Source: Saprospiraceae bacterium (lineage in GTDB: Bacteria > Bacteroidota > Bacteroidia > Chitinophagales > Saprospiraceae). From it: a stretch of DNA of 36,036 bases. Position numbers and translations under genes: made by a program. The notes under the pieces were generated by a model that made no database searches, was not told the DNA's origin, and was given only the letters and a program-made list of their open reading frames with translations. The stretch spans positions 1-36,036 of the forward strand of contig JANQRV010000079.1 of assembly GCA_028284395.1 (NCBI GenBank). The letters run 5' to 3'. Shown in pieces: positions 15,725 through 24,910 of this stretch. Positions within the stretch are counted from its first letter, which is position 1. Each line of letters begins with the position of its first letter.

Positions 15725-17131
15725 TTATTCATCGGCCCGTCCAAAAGGCGTACGGTCTTCTTTCAACCAATCCTCCAATTCCTTGCTTAAGGTTTTCACC
15801 AGGTCGGGTTTTTCATTGAGTAGGTTTACTTCTTCGGCGAAATCGGATTGCAAGTCGTATAACGCAACGGGCACGCCATTGTTGGCCATCATTTTCCAGC
15901 GCCCATTCCTTACCGCTTCGGTAGCATAGGGCTCAGGTTTGGGATAATGCCGCTGTAAATGTGGATAGTGATCCATTTGCCAAAAGACAGTTCCCCGATT
16001 CAAGGAATCCGTCTCTCCCTTCAGTAAAGGCAATAAATCTACACCATCAAAAGATTCGTTTTCAGGAAGGTCAACATCTGCCAATCGGCACAAGGTTGGC
16101 AACAGATCATTCGTATGCCCCAGTTCGTTGACGACGCTACCTCGCGGAATATGCCCGGGCCACGAAGCCAGAAAAGGTACGCGGATGCCCCCTTCGTGCA
16201 GATCGGTTTTACCTCCCTTCAAAGGTCCAATATTTGCCTCCCAGGCACCACCATTGTCACTTAGAAACAAAACGATCGTTTCTTCTGTGATGCCCAGTGC
16301 ATCCAAAATTTCATAGATACGTCCGACTTGGTAGTCCATTCTAGCAACCATGGAACGGAAGCGATGCTGATCATCGGATATATCTTCAGCAGCAGTAGCT
16401 TCCCACTCCGCAGGCGGTCCTTCTTCGTACGGCGTATGGGGAGTCAACCACCAGAGATTGATGAAGAAAGGAACATTCTGCCCAAAACACTCTTTTAAAA
16501 ATCGAATGGCTTCTCGTCCGTTTACATCCGTATAATATCTGCCAAAATGAGGGTGAAGAGAATCCAGTCGAGCCTCATTCGACAAAAGGTATCTGGTTCC
16601 TTGTCGATACAATATCCGCTCCCGTCCCAGCTCTCCTCGGATGGGCTGTTGTTCTAACTGGGTCAGGTAATGATCAAACCCATGCTCGATCGGCCCGGGA
16701 CTCAGGTCGCGGTTTCCCAGGTCTTTTTCGCGTACACCACCAAGATGCCATTTCCCAATGTGTGCGGTCCGATAACCAGCAGATTTCAACAGTTGCGGTA
16801 AAGTAACCGTGAGTGGTAAGTACTCTCCCCGATCTGTAAAATGACGTCGTACGTCAAATCGAATGGGATATTTTCCCGTCAATACGGATACACGTGTTGG
16901 CGTACAAACTGCGGAAGCCGAATAAAATTGGGTAAACCTCACCCCCTGAGTGGCAATGCGATCAATGTTTGGTGTCGGGACCCGATCATTGCCGTAAGCA
17001 GATAGATCTTGCCATCCCAGATCATCGGCCATCATCAAAATGATATTGGGGCGATCGAATGCCTCCTCCGGAGCAAGTTTTGGATCGCAAGACAGCAAAG
17101 TACAAACCAGAAAGATCAAAATTAAGCGCAT
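15725..17131 (-). CDS. Type I sulfatase (S1 family), lipoprotein
   Basis: 468 residues. A lipoprotein signal (LLSC, Cys15) is followed by the sulfatase core. Metal-binding Asp36-Asp37 in MADDLGW, the formylglycine site Cys76-Thr-Pro-Thr-Arg80, GKYP, GKWHLGG (Lys127, His129), His232 in LTPHTPY and Asp292-Asn293 in LSDNGG are all present, so it should be active once Cys76 is converted by a formylglycine-generating or anaerobic maturase (not in this window). The C-terminal part (KMMANNG..LYDLQSD.AEEVNLL) is normal. It heads a two-gene unit with GH127 and is divergent from the DUF1080 lipoprotein (67 bases between starts). It likely desulfates a sugar before the glycosidases act. Confidence 0.94.
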   Translation of the reverse strand: MRLILIFLVCTLLSCDPKLAPEEAFDRPNIILMMADDLGWQDLSAYGNDRVPTPNIDRIATQGVRFTQFYSASAVCTPTRVSVLTGKYPIRFDVRRHFTDRGEYLPLTVTLPQLLKSAGYRTAHIGKWHLGGVREKDLGNRDLSPGPIEHGFDHYLTQLEQQPIRGELGRERILYRQGTRYLLSNEARLDSLHPHFGRYYTDVNGREAIRFLKECFGQNVPFFINLWWLTPHTPYEEGPPAEWEATAAEDISDDQHRFRSMVARMDYQVGRIYEILDALGITEETIVLFLSDNGGAWEANIGPLKGGKTDLHEGGIRVPFLASWPGHIPRGSVVNELGHTNDLLPTLCRLADVDLPENESFDGVDLLPLLKGETDSLNRGTVFWQMDHYPHLQRHYPKPEPYATEAVRNGRWKMMANNGVPVALYDLQSDFAEEVNLLNEKPDLVKTLSKELEDWLKEDRTPFGRADE

Positions 17132-17198
17132 GATTGCTGGATTTCGAAAACTATGTTAACTTAGAAGCAAGTTGCTGGCAAAACATCACACTACCAAA

Positions 17199-18425
17199 AT
17201 GCGTAAAGCTCTACTACCAATACTGCTCGGAATCACTCTGGCGGGCTGTACCACCAACTCCGAAGTCCGCTCCTTAGTGAAAGATAAGGAATGGCGATCA
17301 ATCTTCAATGAAAAGGATCTACGGGGATGGGAAAAAGTGGGCAACTTTCAGACCGAAGTAAAAGGCGGTGCCCTTTATATCAGCGCTGCTGAAACCAACG
17401 AAAATGCCTGGCTCTTGACCAGTCGGACTTACCGAAATTTTGATCTCGAGCTGGAGTTCTTAATGGATAAAGAAACCGACAGCGGCATCCTCTTTCGCTA
17501 CGATCCAAGTCAATCGGGCTTACCGAACACACTAGGCTATGAGGCCAACCTACTTTGGAACACCGATACCCAGAACCCTCTGGGAAGTATTCTATTTCAC
17601 GCCAGAGCCAAAACCCTTCCGGATCTCCTACAAGACCAGTGGAATCAGATCGCGATAAAAGCCCGGGGAGATCACCTCAGCATTTCGATTAATGGTGTAA
17701 AGATTGCCGAAACCCATAGCCGAGCCAGTATGTCCGGTCGAATTGGAATTCAGGTACCCGGTAAAAGAGGTCAAAACATCGCCGTGCGTAAAATGCGAAT
17801 CCGGGAATTGGCGGATACCCGAATTTCCTCTCCTCAACTGGAGCAGCTTTACCGAAATGCAGCGACCAATGACCTTGAACCGATCATTGCGTACGAAACG
17901 CTGGATGATTGGCAAAATTTGAACGGGGGAAAATGGAAATTAAACTCTGATGGTGTGCTTCATGGCTTTTCCGATGACCAGAACAGTTTCTTTGTCACCA
18001 AAAATTCCTACCGGAATTTTTACCTTCAACTAAAATTCAAGATCAAAAAGGAAGACAACAGCGGTATTTTCATCCGCAAACACCCTGATAGTACCAACGT
18101 ATCGTTGAACGATGCAATAGAGTGTAACATCTACGACCACAATGGCTTTGAGCATGCCTATTCTACCGGATCGATCGCCAACTTTGCCCGGGCCTGGAGT
18201 CACCTCGTCGACTACAGCGATTGGAACAGCATGGAAATCTTTGCCCGGGACAATCACATCATTATGTACGTCAATGGTCAGAAGTCATCAGAAGTACATT
18301 TGCCGGAAAAGTACAACAAAGCGGGAAATATCTGTCTTCAGGCTGGACCTAGGTTTTTTTCCGACCGGAAGTCCTCTCATGTCTATTTCAAGGATATCCT
18401 CATTAAGAATATGGATCGTCCTTAA
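17199..18425 (+). CDS. Lipoprotein with two tandem DUF1080 (3-keto-disaccharide hydrolase-type) domains
   Basis: 408 residues from the ATG at 17199, chosen because it starts a lipoprotein signal (LAGC, Cys17); the TTG at 17172 only adds nine odd residues. Domain 1 (about 31-205) runs from EWRSIFNEKDLRGW to the RKMRIREL strand and domain 2 (about 225-405) from IIAYETLDDWQNLNGG to FKDILIKNM. Each has the concanavalin-like jelly roll with YRNFDLELEF / YRNFYLQLKF and DSGILFR / NSGIFIR. DUF1080 (PF06439) proteins can hydrolyse 3-keto-glycosides made by sugar 3-dehydrogenases. Two copies in one chain suggest one catalytic and one binding domain, or two linkages. The gene overlaps the PfkB gene by 23 bases at the 3' end. 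Confidence 0.9.
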   Translation: MRKALLPILLGITLAGCTTNSEVRSLVKDKEWRSIFNEKDLRGWEKVGNFQTEVKGGALYISAAETNENAWLLTSRTYRNFDLELEFLMDKETDSGILFRYDPSQSGLPNTLGYEANLLWNTDTQNPLGSILFHARAKTLPDLLQDQWNQIAIKARGDHLSISINGVKIAETHSRASMSGRIGIQVPGKRGQNIAVRKMRIRELADTRISSPQLEQLYRNAATNDLEPIIAYETLDDWQNLNGGKWKLNSDGVLHGFSDDQNSFFVTKNSYRNFYLQLKFKIKKEDNSGIFIRKHPDSTNVSLNDAIECNIYDHNGFEHAYSTGSIANFARAWSHLVDYSDWNSMEIFARDNHIIMYVNGQKSSEVHLPEKYNKAGNICLQAGPRFFSDRKSSHVYFKDILIKNMDRP

Positions 18426-19269
18426 TCGGTAAGTGATCCGTCCAACGGCGTGGACCGGGAAACTTACAGGAATGGCTTGCGATCCCACTGGATCGTAGCA
18501 AAGCCTTTCTGAAGTCGGAGGGATCCTCGAGGATGTATTTACAAAAAGCACCGTGAAAAATATCTCCGGCACCTAAAGTATCAACAGCCGTAACCTTAGG
18601 CACCTCCAATAATTCTTCGCTTCCATCTACGAAAACACGGATTGGCTTCTCCCCGCGGGTGATGGCAATTTTTCTGATTTTCTTGGCTTGCAATCGAGGC
18701 ACCACCGCTTCCTTTCCAGGAAAGGCGAAACGTTCCGATAAAATCGGGTAGTTTACAAAGTCCAGAACAGCATCCGTATCTGTCTTGTAACTGCCTCCAT
18801 CAAAAACAACGGGAACACTCCCTTCATTGCGCAATAGCAGTTTTAGTAGATATCTGCCGAAAAAACCATCTGCGCAAATGACATCGAATCCGGACAATTC
18901 CGGCAGCGGCAATTTAAAGTCAACCCCGGATCTAGGCTTAACCGTTGCTACCGTGCGACTTCCGTTCTTCTTGTTGACCAGGATCGAAGCAATTTCAGGG
19001 CTACCCGTGTATGCCGGATTCAAGTCGAGATGTCGAATCCCGTACTGTTCCAACCGTTCTTGTATAAAAGCGCTAAAGGGAGTATTACCCAAAAGAGAGA
19101 TCAAGGTGGCATCGCCACCCAGTGCCCGAAAAGTAAAGGCGGCATTGGTGGCCGGCCCTCCAATGTCGATGATCTCTTCCCCGGTCTTGTTTTTTGTATC
19201 TTCCAATGGAAAATATTCTAGGGGGTAAATAATGTCGATGGAGGTTAGTCCGACGAAAAGACCACGCAT
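18403..19269 (-). CDS. PfkB/ribokinase-family sugar kinase
   Basis: 288 residues, cytoplasmic. Substrate-loop GGPATNAAFTFRALGG near residues 37-52 and the ATP/catalytic motif DTLGAGDIFHGAF with base Asp236 identify a PfkB-family carbohydrate kinase. The second family signature, just before, is IAITRGEKP. The family phosphorylates ribose, fructose, 2-keto-3-deoxygluconate, adenosine and others; the substrate cannot be assigned. The last 23 bases overlap the convergent DUF1080 gene. It is divergent from the TonB plug gene with 80 bases between start codons. In context it would phosphorylate a sugar released by the neighbouring enzymes. Confidence 0.9.
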   Translation of the reverse strand: MRGLFVGLTSIDIIYPLEYFPLEDTKNKTGEEIIDIGGPATNAAFTFRALGGDATLISLLGNTPFSAFIQERLEQYGIRHLDLNPAYTGSPEIASILVNKKNGSRTVATVKPRSGVDFKLPLPELSGFDVICADGFFGRYLLKLLLRNEGSVPVVFDGGSYKTDTDAVLDFVNYPILSERFAFPGKEAVVPRLQAKKIRKIAITRGEKPIRVFVDGSEELLEVPKVTAVDTLGAGDIFHGAFCKYILEDPSDFRKALLRSSGIASHSCKFPGPRRWTDHLPIKDDPYS

Positions 19270-19349
19270 AAGCTATTTCTTTTGTAAATTACACGATTGT
19301 AGAAGGATGATGAAAAATAAGATTTTTTGGACAAGTAAGAATTCACCTT

Positions 19350-19778
19350 ATGCGTTATTACCCAACTATTGTTATTTTACTATTCACCTTTAGTATGTGC
19401 AGTTGCAGTGCTACGCGATCCGTGGTCAAAAACGATCCGCAATCGGACGAAAGTGGATCCAATTTGATCAGCGGAGAGCTCGCCGAGGGAACGCCACAAA
19501 ACTGGGATAATCTTTTCCGTAGGGTTCCGGGAGTACAGGTCCGAGGCAGCTATCCCGATCTGTCCCTTTTGATCCGAGGAGCTAAAACGCTTCAAGGGGA
19601 TACCGAACCGCTCTTTGTACTCGAAGGAGTACCGCTCGGTCGTGAATTTTCCAGTTTGGCTCGTGCCGCCAATCCCAATGATGTTGCCTCCATCCGGGTT
19701 TTGAAGGGCACGCAGGCATCCTTATACGGCGCCAGAGGCGCCAATGGTGTAGTGGTTGTTAAACTGAAAAGTGAATGA
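19350..19778 (+). CDS. Standalone TonB-receptor plug-domain lipoprotein
   Basis: 142 residues. A lipoprotein signal (MCSC, Cys19) is followed by a complete SusC-type plug domain (about 50-138): LFRRVPGVQV, the LLIRGAKTL strand, PLFVLEGVPL, NPNDVASIRVLKG and the terminal TQASLYGARGANGVVVV. In SusC-like receptors this plug sits inside a 22-strand barrel; here the barrel is missing and the chain stops after the plug. Similar short plug lipoproteins occur in Bacteroidota. The downstream 15 bases to the convergent ADP-ribosylglycohydrolase stop contain no room for a lost barrel, so this is not a simple frameshift within the window. Role unknown; perhaps binding TonB or acting as an adaptor. Confidence 0.87.
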   Translation: MRYYPTIVILLFTFSMCSCSATRSVVKNDPQSDESGSNLISGELAEGTPQNWDNLFRRVPGVQVRGSYPDLSLLIRGAKTLQGDTEPLFVLEGVPLGREFSSLARAANPNDVASIRVLKGTQASLYGARGANGVVVVKLKSE

Positions 19779-19786
19779 ACGGATAT

Positions 19787-19802
19787 TGGGAATCTATTCC
19801 CA
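19787..19802. other. Small palindrome at convergent stop codons
   Basis: TGGGAAT-CT-ATTCCCA spans the stop (TAG, 19794-19796) of the minus-strand ADP-ribosylglycohydrolase gene and lies just after the plug gene stop. No T-run follows on either strand, so it is a weak terminator at most. Confidence 0.4.
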
Positions 19803-21287
19803 TAGCTTCCGCTTTTCCGGAGGAGCTACCACACCGGCCTGCAGCACTTTTTCCCGCAGCGACTCCGCAGCGGGGACAGGCGAGTGATGGAACAGTACCT
19901 GGATAACCTGTTCTGTTCCCTGCAATGCTTCCAGGGCCTCCGGCCAGTATTCGGGATGACTTGCTTTGAGCTCTTCCGCCAACCCAAAGCAAATGGCCAT
20001 GTAAGCGCCTCTTGCTTTGGTTTTCAAATCGTTGGCCATAACATCCGATCGAATATTTTCACGGTGTGCAGTCACCATCTGTCGCTGTAGTCCAACACCA
20101 TCAAAAAATGGAGTCACCGGAGCCGGAGTTTCCTTTGGAATCAGGAAGAAAACTCTTCCGTTGCTGCTCTTTTGCTGTCCTCCCTGGTCCAAAATGACTT
20201 TTTGTGCAAGGTCGATCAGGCGATCTGCAAAACTGGTAATCGTCTCGTTGTCCGGCATATTTTGGCGCGTGGTATTCTTGTATCGATCGACAATTTGCCA
20301 TCCCTGAGCTAACATCCATCGATACCCCTTGGTGACCCCTAAGATCGTTCCCGCCGTGGCTGCGGTATTATCACAATCCCAACCGAAATTAAAGGCATGC
20401 TGAAGTGTAGCGGCAAAATCCCCATTGCCATACAATAGGGCAGCGATAGTGGCAGCAGTATTGAGTTCGTAACCATTCCGGTCGCGCATGGCACCGCCTA
20501 CCTGGCTGTAAGCGTCCCGGAGTTCCCGCCTAGTCCTTTTCCAGTCTTTGGGGTAGGCGCGATGCCATTTTTGCACGTCCCTGATGATTTTGTGGAGACG
20601 ACTCTTGGGATCAACGGCTGCTAAGCCCGCCTCCAGAATTACCTCCAATTTTTTGGTGACAAAGGCAGTCGCGATCATGGTATTGAACAATTGAGTAGTC
20701 TGTGCCGGTTCGCCGTCAATGGCCACCCTAGTGTAATTGAGGCCAATCCGAGAAGCAGTCTGCGGCATCGCCGGGCCCAATAAGCCAAAAGTTTCACAGA
20801 GAAACTGGCCGGAGATATTGAACTCCGCCCACGGATTCAACAATAGGTTCCCGGTAAGTGGCGGAACCAGATCGATGTCCATCAACTGTCGGGCGTACTG
20901 GTTCGAACACCAAATTCGACGATTGATACGCTCCTTCCACAACCCGGCAATTTCTTCTGGAGACAAATACAATGTATTACGTCGCTGCATCTCCAGGATA
21001 TAGACCCATTCAAAGTCCGTATCGTCATCCGTACGTGCGCCGTCGGGAAGGGCAGGCACATAATTCGTCACTTCCCCAGGGTCTTGAATGTATTGCATTT
21101 CGTGCGGGATGCCATTGAGATTACCCAAGATCTGGCCGAGTAATCCGCCCCGAATTTTGTCGCGAAGGTTTTCCTCAGAGATCATAAAAACATTGTTCTT
21201 TTCAGCACCGCTGTCTTGCTGAGCCGATAGGGAATGTGCACAAAAAATGAAAGTCAAAAAAAAGCAGATTGCGAAGATATGTCTCAT
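19794..21287 (-). CDS. Exported ADP-ribosylglycohydrolase-family protein
   Basis: 498 residues from the ATG at 21287, which begins a signal peptide (MRHIFAICFFLTFIF..., cleavage near SLSAQ) and follows AAAGAAA. The open frame continues upstream, but that part looks like a remnant of another gene (21333-21539). The ADP-ribosylglycohydrolase fold (PF03747) is indicated by GARTDDDTDFEW (Asp87-Thr90), which carries the TDDT-type magnesium site, and GWDCDNTAATAGTILG (Asp304, Asp306, Asn307) for the second one. Most characterised members remove ADP-ribose in the cytoplasm, so an exported version near polysaccharide genes probably has a different substrate, perhaps a nucleoside or glycoside. It is downstream of the PSCyt1 gene of module B, with a 265-base gap. 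Confidence 0.85.
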   Translation of the reverse strand: MRHIFAICFFLTFIFCAHSLSAQQDSGAEKNNVFMISEENLRDKIRGGLLGQILGNLNGIPHEMQYIQDPGEVTNYVPALPDGARTDDDTDFEWVYILEMQRRNTLYLSPEEIAGLWKERINRRIWCSNQYARQLMDIDLVPPLTGNLLLNPWAEFNISGQFLCETFGLLGPAMPQTASRIGLNYTRVAIDGEPAQTTQLFNTMIATAFVTKKLEVILEAGLAAVDPKSRLHKIIRDVQKWHRAYPKDWKRTRRELRDAYSQVGGAMRDRNGYELNTAATIAALLYGNGDFAATLQHAFNFGWDCDNTAATAGTILGVTKGYRWMLAQGWQIVDRYKNTTRQNMPDNETITSFADRLIDLAQKVILDQGGQQKSSNGRVFFLIPKETPAPVTPFFDGVGLQRQMVTAHRENIRSDVMANDLKTKARGAYMAICFGLAEELKASHPEYWPEALEALQGTEQVIQVLFHHSPVPAAESLREKVLQAGVVAPPEKRKLWE

Positions 21288-21332
21288 ATTTCTTTTTTTA
21301 AGATGAAGCGCCTTATCGGTATTACCATTTTT

Positions 21333-21539
21333 AAACCGATCAGTATGTGGCCGAAAAGTTTTCCAAGAATGCCAGTATTCCAAATTGGCTTTTACCGGTT
21401 TGAGTTTTTCGCCGTTCAAAGGACCGGCAATGCAGTGCCCGTCTTTGTTCCATTCCGAAGAAGTTTGCCGATCGGGAAGTAAGTCCGTACCATCCTTTTG
21501 CCGAAACGGTGAGATTTGCGTTTCGGCATTAATGAAATA
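21333..21539 (-). pseudogene. DUF3179-like C-terminal remnant (in frame with the downstream gene)
   Basis: In the gap between PSCyt1 (stop at 21553) and the ADP-ribosylglycohydrolase start there is an uninterrupted ~65-codon stretch without ATG. It reads ...FRQKDGTDLLPDRQTSSEW, then CIAGPLNGEKLKPVKANLEY, then WHSWKTFRPHTDRF. This resembles the C-terminal motif of DUF3179 proteins (D-x-QTGSxW, then AxxGPLxGxxLxPxP, then W-x-W-x-x-x-HPDT). No N-terminal part exists: the PSCyt1 stop lies just upstream. I conclude a truncated leftover of an older gene, or less likely a fusion with the following protein, since the frame continues into it. A TTG at 21419 makes gene callers extend the following gene wrongly. 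Confidence 0.5.
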
Positions 21540-21552
21540 GCTGGTCGGCGCA

Positions 21553-24500
21553 TTATCTTCTCATATAAGATTCATCGAAATTCATCATCAGATTGGCGAC
21601 CATCGTCAAGGCGGCAGTCTGGACTACATCCAACGATTCCGTTCTGGGATACTCCCCGACCTCTAGCAGGGCCTCAGCGCCTCGGAGGTCCATTTCATAC
21701 TTTGCCAAGGCCTTTTCAAATTGAGCACGCATCAATTCGAGTTCTTGCCCATTTGGCTTCCTTCCGCACAACAGCCGGAAGCCGTAGGTCACCTGATCCT
21801 CAAAGTTGACCCCTCCTTCCTTTTGCATTCGCTGAGCCAGCACTCGTGAAGCTTCTACGAATTGAGGATCGTTCAACAAAACCAGAGCTTGTAAAGGGGT
21901 ATTCGTATTTTCTCTTTTCACGGTACAAACAGCCCGATTGGGTGCATCGAAAGCCACCATTGCCGGGTGGGGAGAGGTTCTCCTGATGTAGGTATACATA
22001 CTGCGGCGGTAGAGATCCGCTCCCTGATCGGCCTCATATCGACCGGAGACCAATCCTCCAAAATCCCAAATACCCTCCGGTTGATAGGGCTTCACACTGG
22101 GCCCGCCGACTTTTCGGTTCAACAGTCCACTGGCAGCCAAAGCATTATCTCGAATCACCTCCGCCTGATAACGATAACTGGGGGCCCTGGCAAGCAATAC
22201 ATTGCGGGGGTCTTTGGCCGATTGAGCTTCAGTCGCTGCTGAGGACTGGCGGTAAGTTCGGGACATCACCATGTTTTTCAACAGGGCTCTGACATTCCAT
22301 CCGGATTCCTGAAACCGCAGGGATAACCAGTCCAATAAATCGGGATGACTGGGTAATGCCCCCTGTGTCCCAAAATCGTGTGGGGTTTCCACCATACCTC
22401 GTCCGAAAATCATTTGCCAGTACCGGTTAACAGCGACCCTTGCCGTCAAAGGATTTGCGGGATCGGTTAGCCATTTCGCCAACCCCAACCTGTTGTTCGG
22501 GAACCGGTCGGAGAAGGCCAGCACTTGTTCTGGCGTTGCTGGGACCACCATTTCCGTGGGCTGATCGTATTGGCCTCGATTCAACACATAGGTTTTTCGA
22601 GGTACCGGCATCTCTTCCATCACCATAATCTCCGGAACTTGGTCTCGAATCGTCAGCTCTTTTGCCAACAGGCTCCTCAATTGCTCCATTAATTTATTGT
22701 ATCCTTTATCTTGTTTCAATTGATGGTGCAACCAATTCTCCGGAGTTACCGTTGCTGATTGGGAGTGATGGGCAGCATTGGCCTCTCTCCGGTAAAGTGC
22801 GGCCACCTCTAACGGCGTCAAATCATCTTTAAAGAGGTGAATCTGATCGATGCTTCCGGCAAAAACACCATTTTCTCCCGTGTAATATCGGCCGCTGCGA
22901 AAAACCATGATCGGCCTTTCCTGCCATTCTTCTCCATTTTTGTAATTTCTTACAATGGATCCGTACAATCGGTCATATTCCGTGAAAGTACTGGCTTTTT
23001 CGCCGTCGATGTACAGGTGCAGTCCATCGGCTTGTGAAGAACCGTCGTAAGTAAAGAGGACGTGTCGCCATTGCCCCATGTTCAAGGTTTCTTCTGAAGT
23101 GACCTGGATGTAGTTCTGCGGCCAGAGGGAAATCAGCTTGATCGTCAGTCGATTTAAGCTATCCAAAGACAAGTCCCATCCCCGCCAGGCACTCCCCAAT
23201 TCTCCGGAATTCCCCATAATGGACTGGCGTACCCCTTCCCTTTCCATATTGATCCAAGCACCGGCACTATAGGGTTCGTGCCGTTGGAAATTGCCCACAT
23301 CTCTAAGGAAGACCAGATCCATTTCATTGGGAGACCGAATGGCATTCCCGATTTTGCCCGGCACAACCAAAGGGTCACCGCAAGCAACAGCCGTTGTCTT
23401 CCGGTCTATTTTCTTATCAATGGGGCGGTTCACCTGAATGCGATGTACCACTCCTCTTTTCATGGTATGGGGCTGGATCGACTCAAATGGATATGTGGCC
23501 TGCGGTTGGGGCACTTCAATAGGCTGACTCTTCAACTCCGAGATGTAGTTCTTGCTAGCGGCCATCTCTTTTTTCGTTTGCACAAGAGCAGATCGCAGGC
23601 TCGCAATCTGGGCGGAAAGATGGGCTAACTCCTCCTCGGTTTCGGCATCCGGCAGTGACATCACCGGTCCGGAAGGATGCACCGGTCCTCCCTTCTTGTT
23701 AATACGAAATTCAGATACCAGGCCAACCTCTTTTAGGTTATTAAAAAAGGCCGACATGGCGTAATACTCTTTTTGAGAGATGGGGTCAAACTTGTGGTCG
23801 TGACAGGCTGCACATTCCATCGTCAATCCGAGAAAAGCAGTAGCAGTCGTATTGGTGCGATCCTGGACGTACATTTGCCGAAACTCCTCGTCGACAATAC
23901 CTCCTTCTGCGGAAACGGGATGATTCCGATGAAAGGCAGTTGCCAGTCGTTGAGCGCGAGAAGCATTTGGCAAGAGATCTCCGGCAATTTGCCAGGTAAT
24001 GAACTCATCGTAGGGCATATTCTGCTCAAAAGCCCTGATCACCCAATCCCGCCAAGGCCAATTGTAGCGTTCGGCATCCAGATGAAGCCCCTGGGTATCT
24101 CCAAACCGGGCAACGTCGAGCCACTCCATCGCCAGGCGTTCCGCATGAGCTTCGCTGCTTAGCAGTCGATCGACTAGGTTCTCGTACGCATCAGGTCCCC
24201 CGTCCGTCAAAAAGGCTTCTATTTCTTCGATGGATGGGGGTAGGCCCGTCAAATCCAGAGTCAGCCTTCTGATCAATCGTTCTTTATTGGCCAGCGGTGA
24301 CGGAGTCAATGCATGCTCTTTCAATTTGGCCAAAATGAAGTGGTCGATGGGGTTGAATGCTTCAGTTGGTGATGCCGGGGGAATTTCCGGCTTTTTCGGA
24401 GCGATGAATGCCCAGTGATCCTTCCATTCCGCTCCCTGTCGGATCCATTTGGCCATCAGTGCCTTTTCCCGGGGGGATAGACTCAAGTTCGATTCTGTTG

Positions 24501-24846
24501 GCGGCATCTGCAGAGTCGGATCGACCGATGTGATCCGGTGCCAGACTTCACTACGCTGCAGATTTCCTGATACAAAGGCCCGACTCCCGGAATTGGGTAA
24601 AGCGGTGAAAGCCGTTTCCTCTAAATCAAGTCGCAAATCCGCTTCCCGTGCATCGTCATCGGGGCCGTGGCATTTAAAGCAGCGATCCGCCAACAGGGGG
24701 CGGATGTGGAAATTGAAGTCGATTTTTTCGGGTAGAGCAGTGTAGACTTCTGCTACCTCATCCGGCAGGGAAGGTCCACATCCCGACCCGCAAAGGACCA
24801 GTAAAGTAGCACAGAAAAAAACGGATTTCGGAATTTGTTGATTCAT
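21553..24846 (-). CDS. PSCyt1-DUF1549-LamG-DUF1553 diheme lipoprotein (paralog B)
   Basis: 1097 residues from the ATG at 24846, chosen because it starts a lipoprotein signal (SGC, Cys23) and places the first heme motif CFKCH at 56-60 and Met114 (LQMPPTES) exactly as in paralog A (6943-10101). The longer frame from 24903 would add 19 residues and remains possible since it lies 7 bases after the previous stop. Domains: PSCyt1 about 45-140; DUF1549 with second heme motif CAACHDHK (345-349); a coiled stretch near 420-450; LamG-like domain about 490-690; DUF1553 about 790-1060 ([41 protein letters not shown]). It is a close relative of paralog A. Its DUF1501 partner lies upstream rather than downstream. 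The reaction is unproven. Confidence 0.92.
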   Translation of the reverse strand: MNQQIPKSVFFCATLLVLCGSGCGPSLPDEVAEVYTALPEKIDFNFHIRPLLADRCFKCHGPDDDAREADLRLDLEETAFTALPNSGSRAFVSGNLQRSEVWHRITSVDPTLQMPPTESNLSLSPREKALMAKWIRQGAEWKDHWAFIAPKKPEIPPASPTEAFNPIDHFILAKLKEHALTPSPLANKERLIRRLTLDLTGLPPSIEEIEAFLTDGGPDAYENLVDRLLSSEAHAERLAMEWLDVARFGDTQGLHLDAERYNWPWRDWVIRAFEQNMPYDEFITWQIAGDLLPNASRAQRLATAFHRNHPVSAEGGIVDEEFRQMYVQDRTNTTATAFLGLTMECAACHDHKFDPISQKEYYAMSAFFNNLKEVGLVSEFRINKKGGPVHPSGPVMSLPDAETEEELAHLSAQIASLRSALVQTKKEMAASKNYISELKSQPIEVPQPQATYPFESIQPHTMKRGVVHRIQVNRPIDKKIDRKTTAVACGDPLVVPGKIGNAIRSPNEMDLVFLRDVGNFQRHEPYSAGAWINMEREGVRQSIMGNSGELGSAWRGWDLSLDSLNRLTIKLISLWPQNYIQVTSEETLNMGQWRHVLFTYDGSSQADGLHLYIDGEKASTFTEYDRLYGSIVRNYKNGEEWQERPIMVFRSGRYYTGENGVFAGSIDQIHLFKDDLTPLEVAALYRREANAAHHSQSATVTPENWLHHQLKQDKGYNKLMEQLRSLLAKELTIRDQVPEIMVMEEMPVPRKTYVLNRGQYDQPTEMVVPATPEQVLAFSDRFPNNRLGLAKWLTDPANPLTARVAVNRYWQMIFGRGMVETPHDFGTQGALPSHPDLLDWLSLRFQESGWNVRALLKNMVMSRTYRQSSAATEAQSAKDPRNVLLARAPSYRYQAEVIRDNALAASGLLNRKVGGPSVKPYQPEGIWDFGGLVSGRYEADQGADLYRRSMYTYIRRTSPHPAMVAFDAPNRAVCTVKRENTNTPLQALVLLNDPQFVEASRVLAQRMQKEGGVNFEDQVTYGFRLLCGRKPNGQELELMRAQFEKALAKYEMDLRGAEALLEVGEYPRTESLDVVQTAALTMVANLMMNFDESYMRR

Positions 24847-24910
24847 TTTGTATCCATTTACCCCACACCCGTTCCAGTTTAATGGGAGAGGCTTTGTTCG
24901 CATTTCATTG

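Noticed and set aside
19350-19778. Possible SusC/SusD pair
   Set aside because: Only a plug domain is encoded and no SusD-like or barrel gene lies nearby in the window.
21288-21419. TTG-started N-terminal extension of the ADP-ribosylglycohydrolase protein
   Set aside because: It would place 44 DUF3179-like residues before a clear signal peptide; the ATG at 21287 is the better start.
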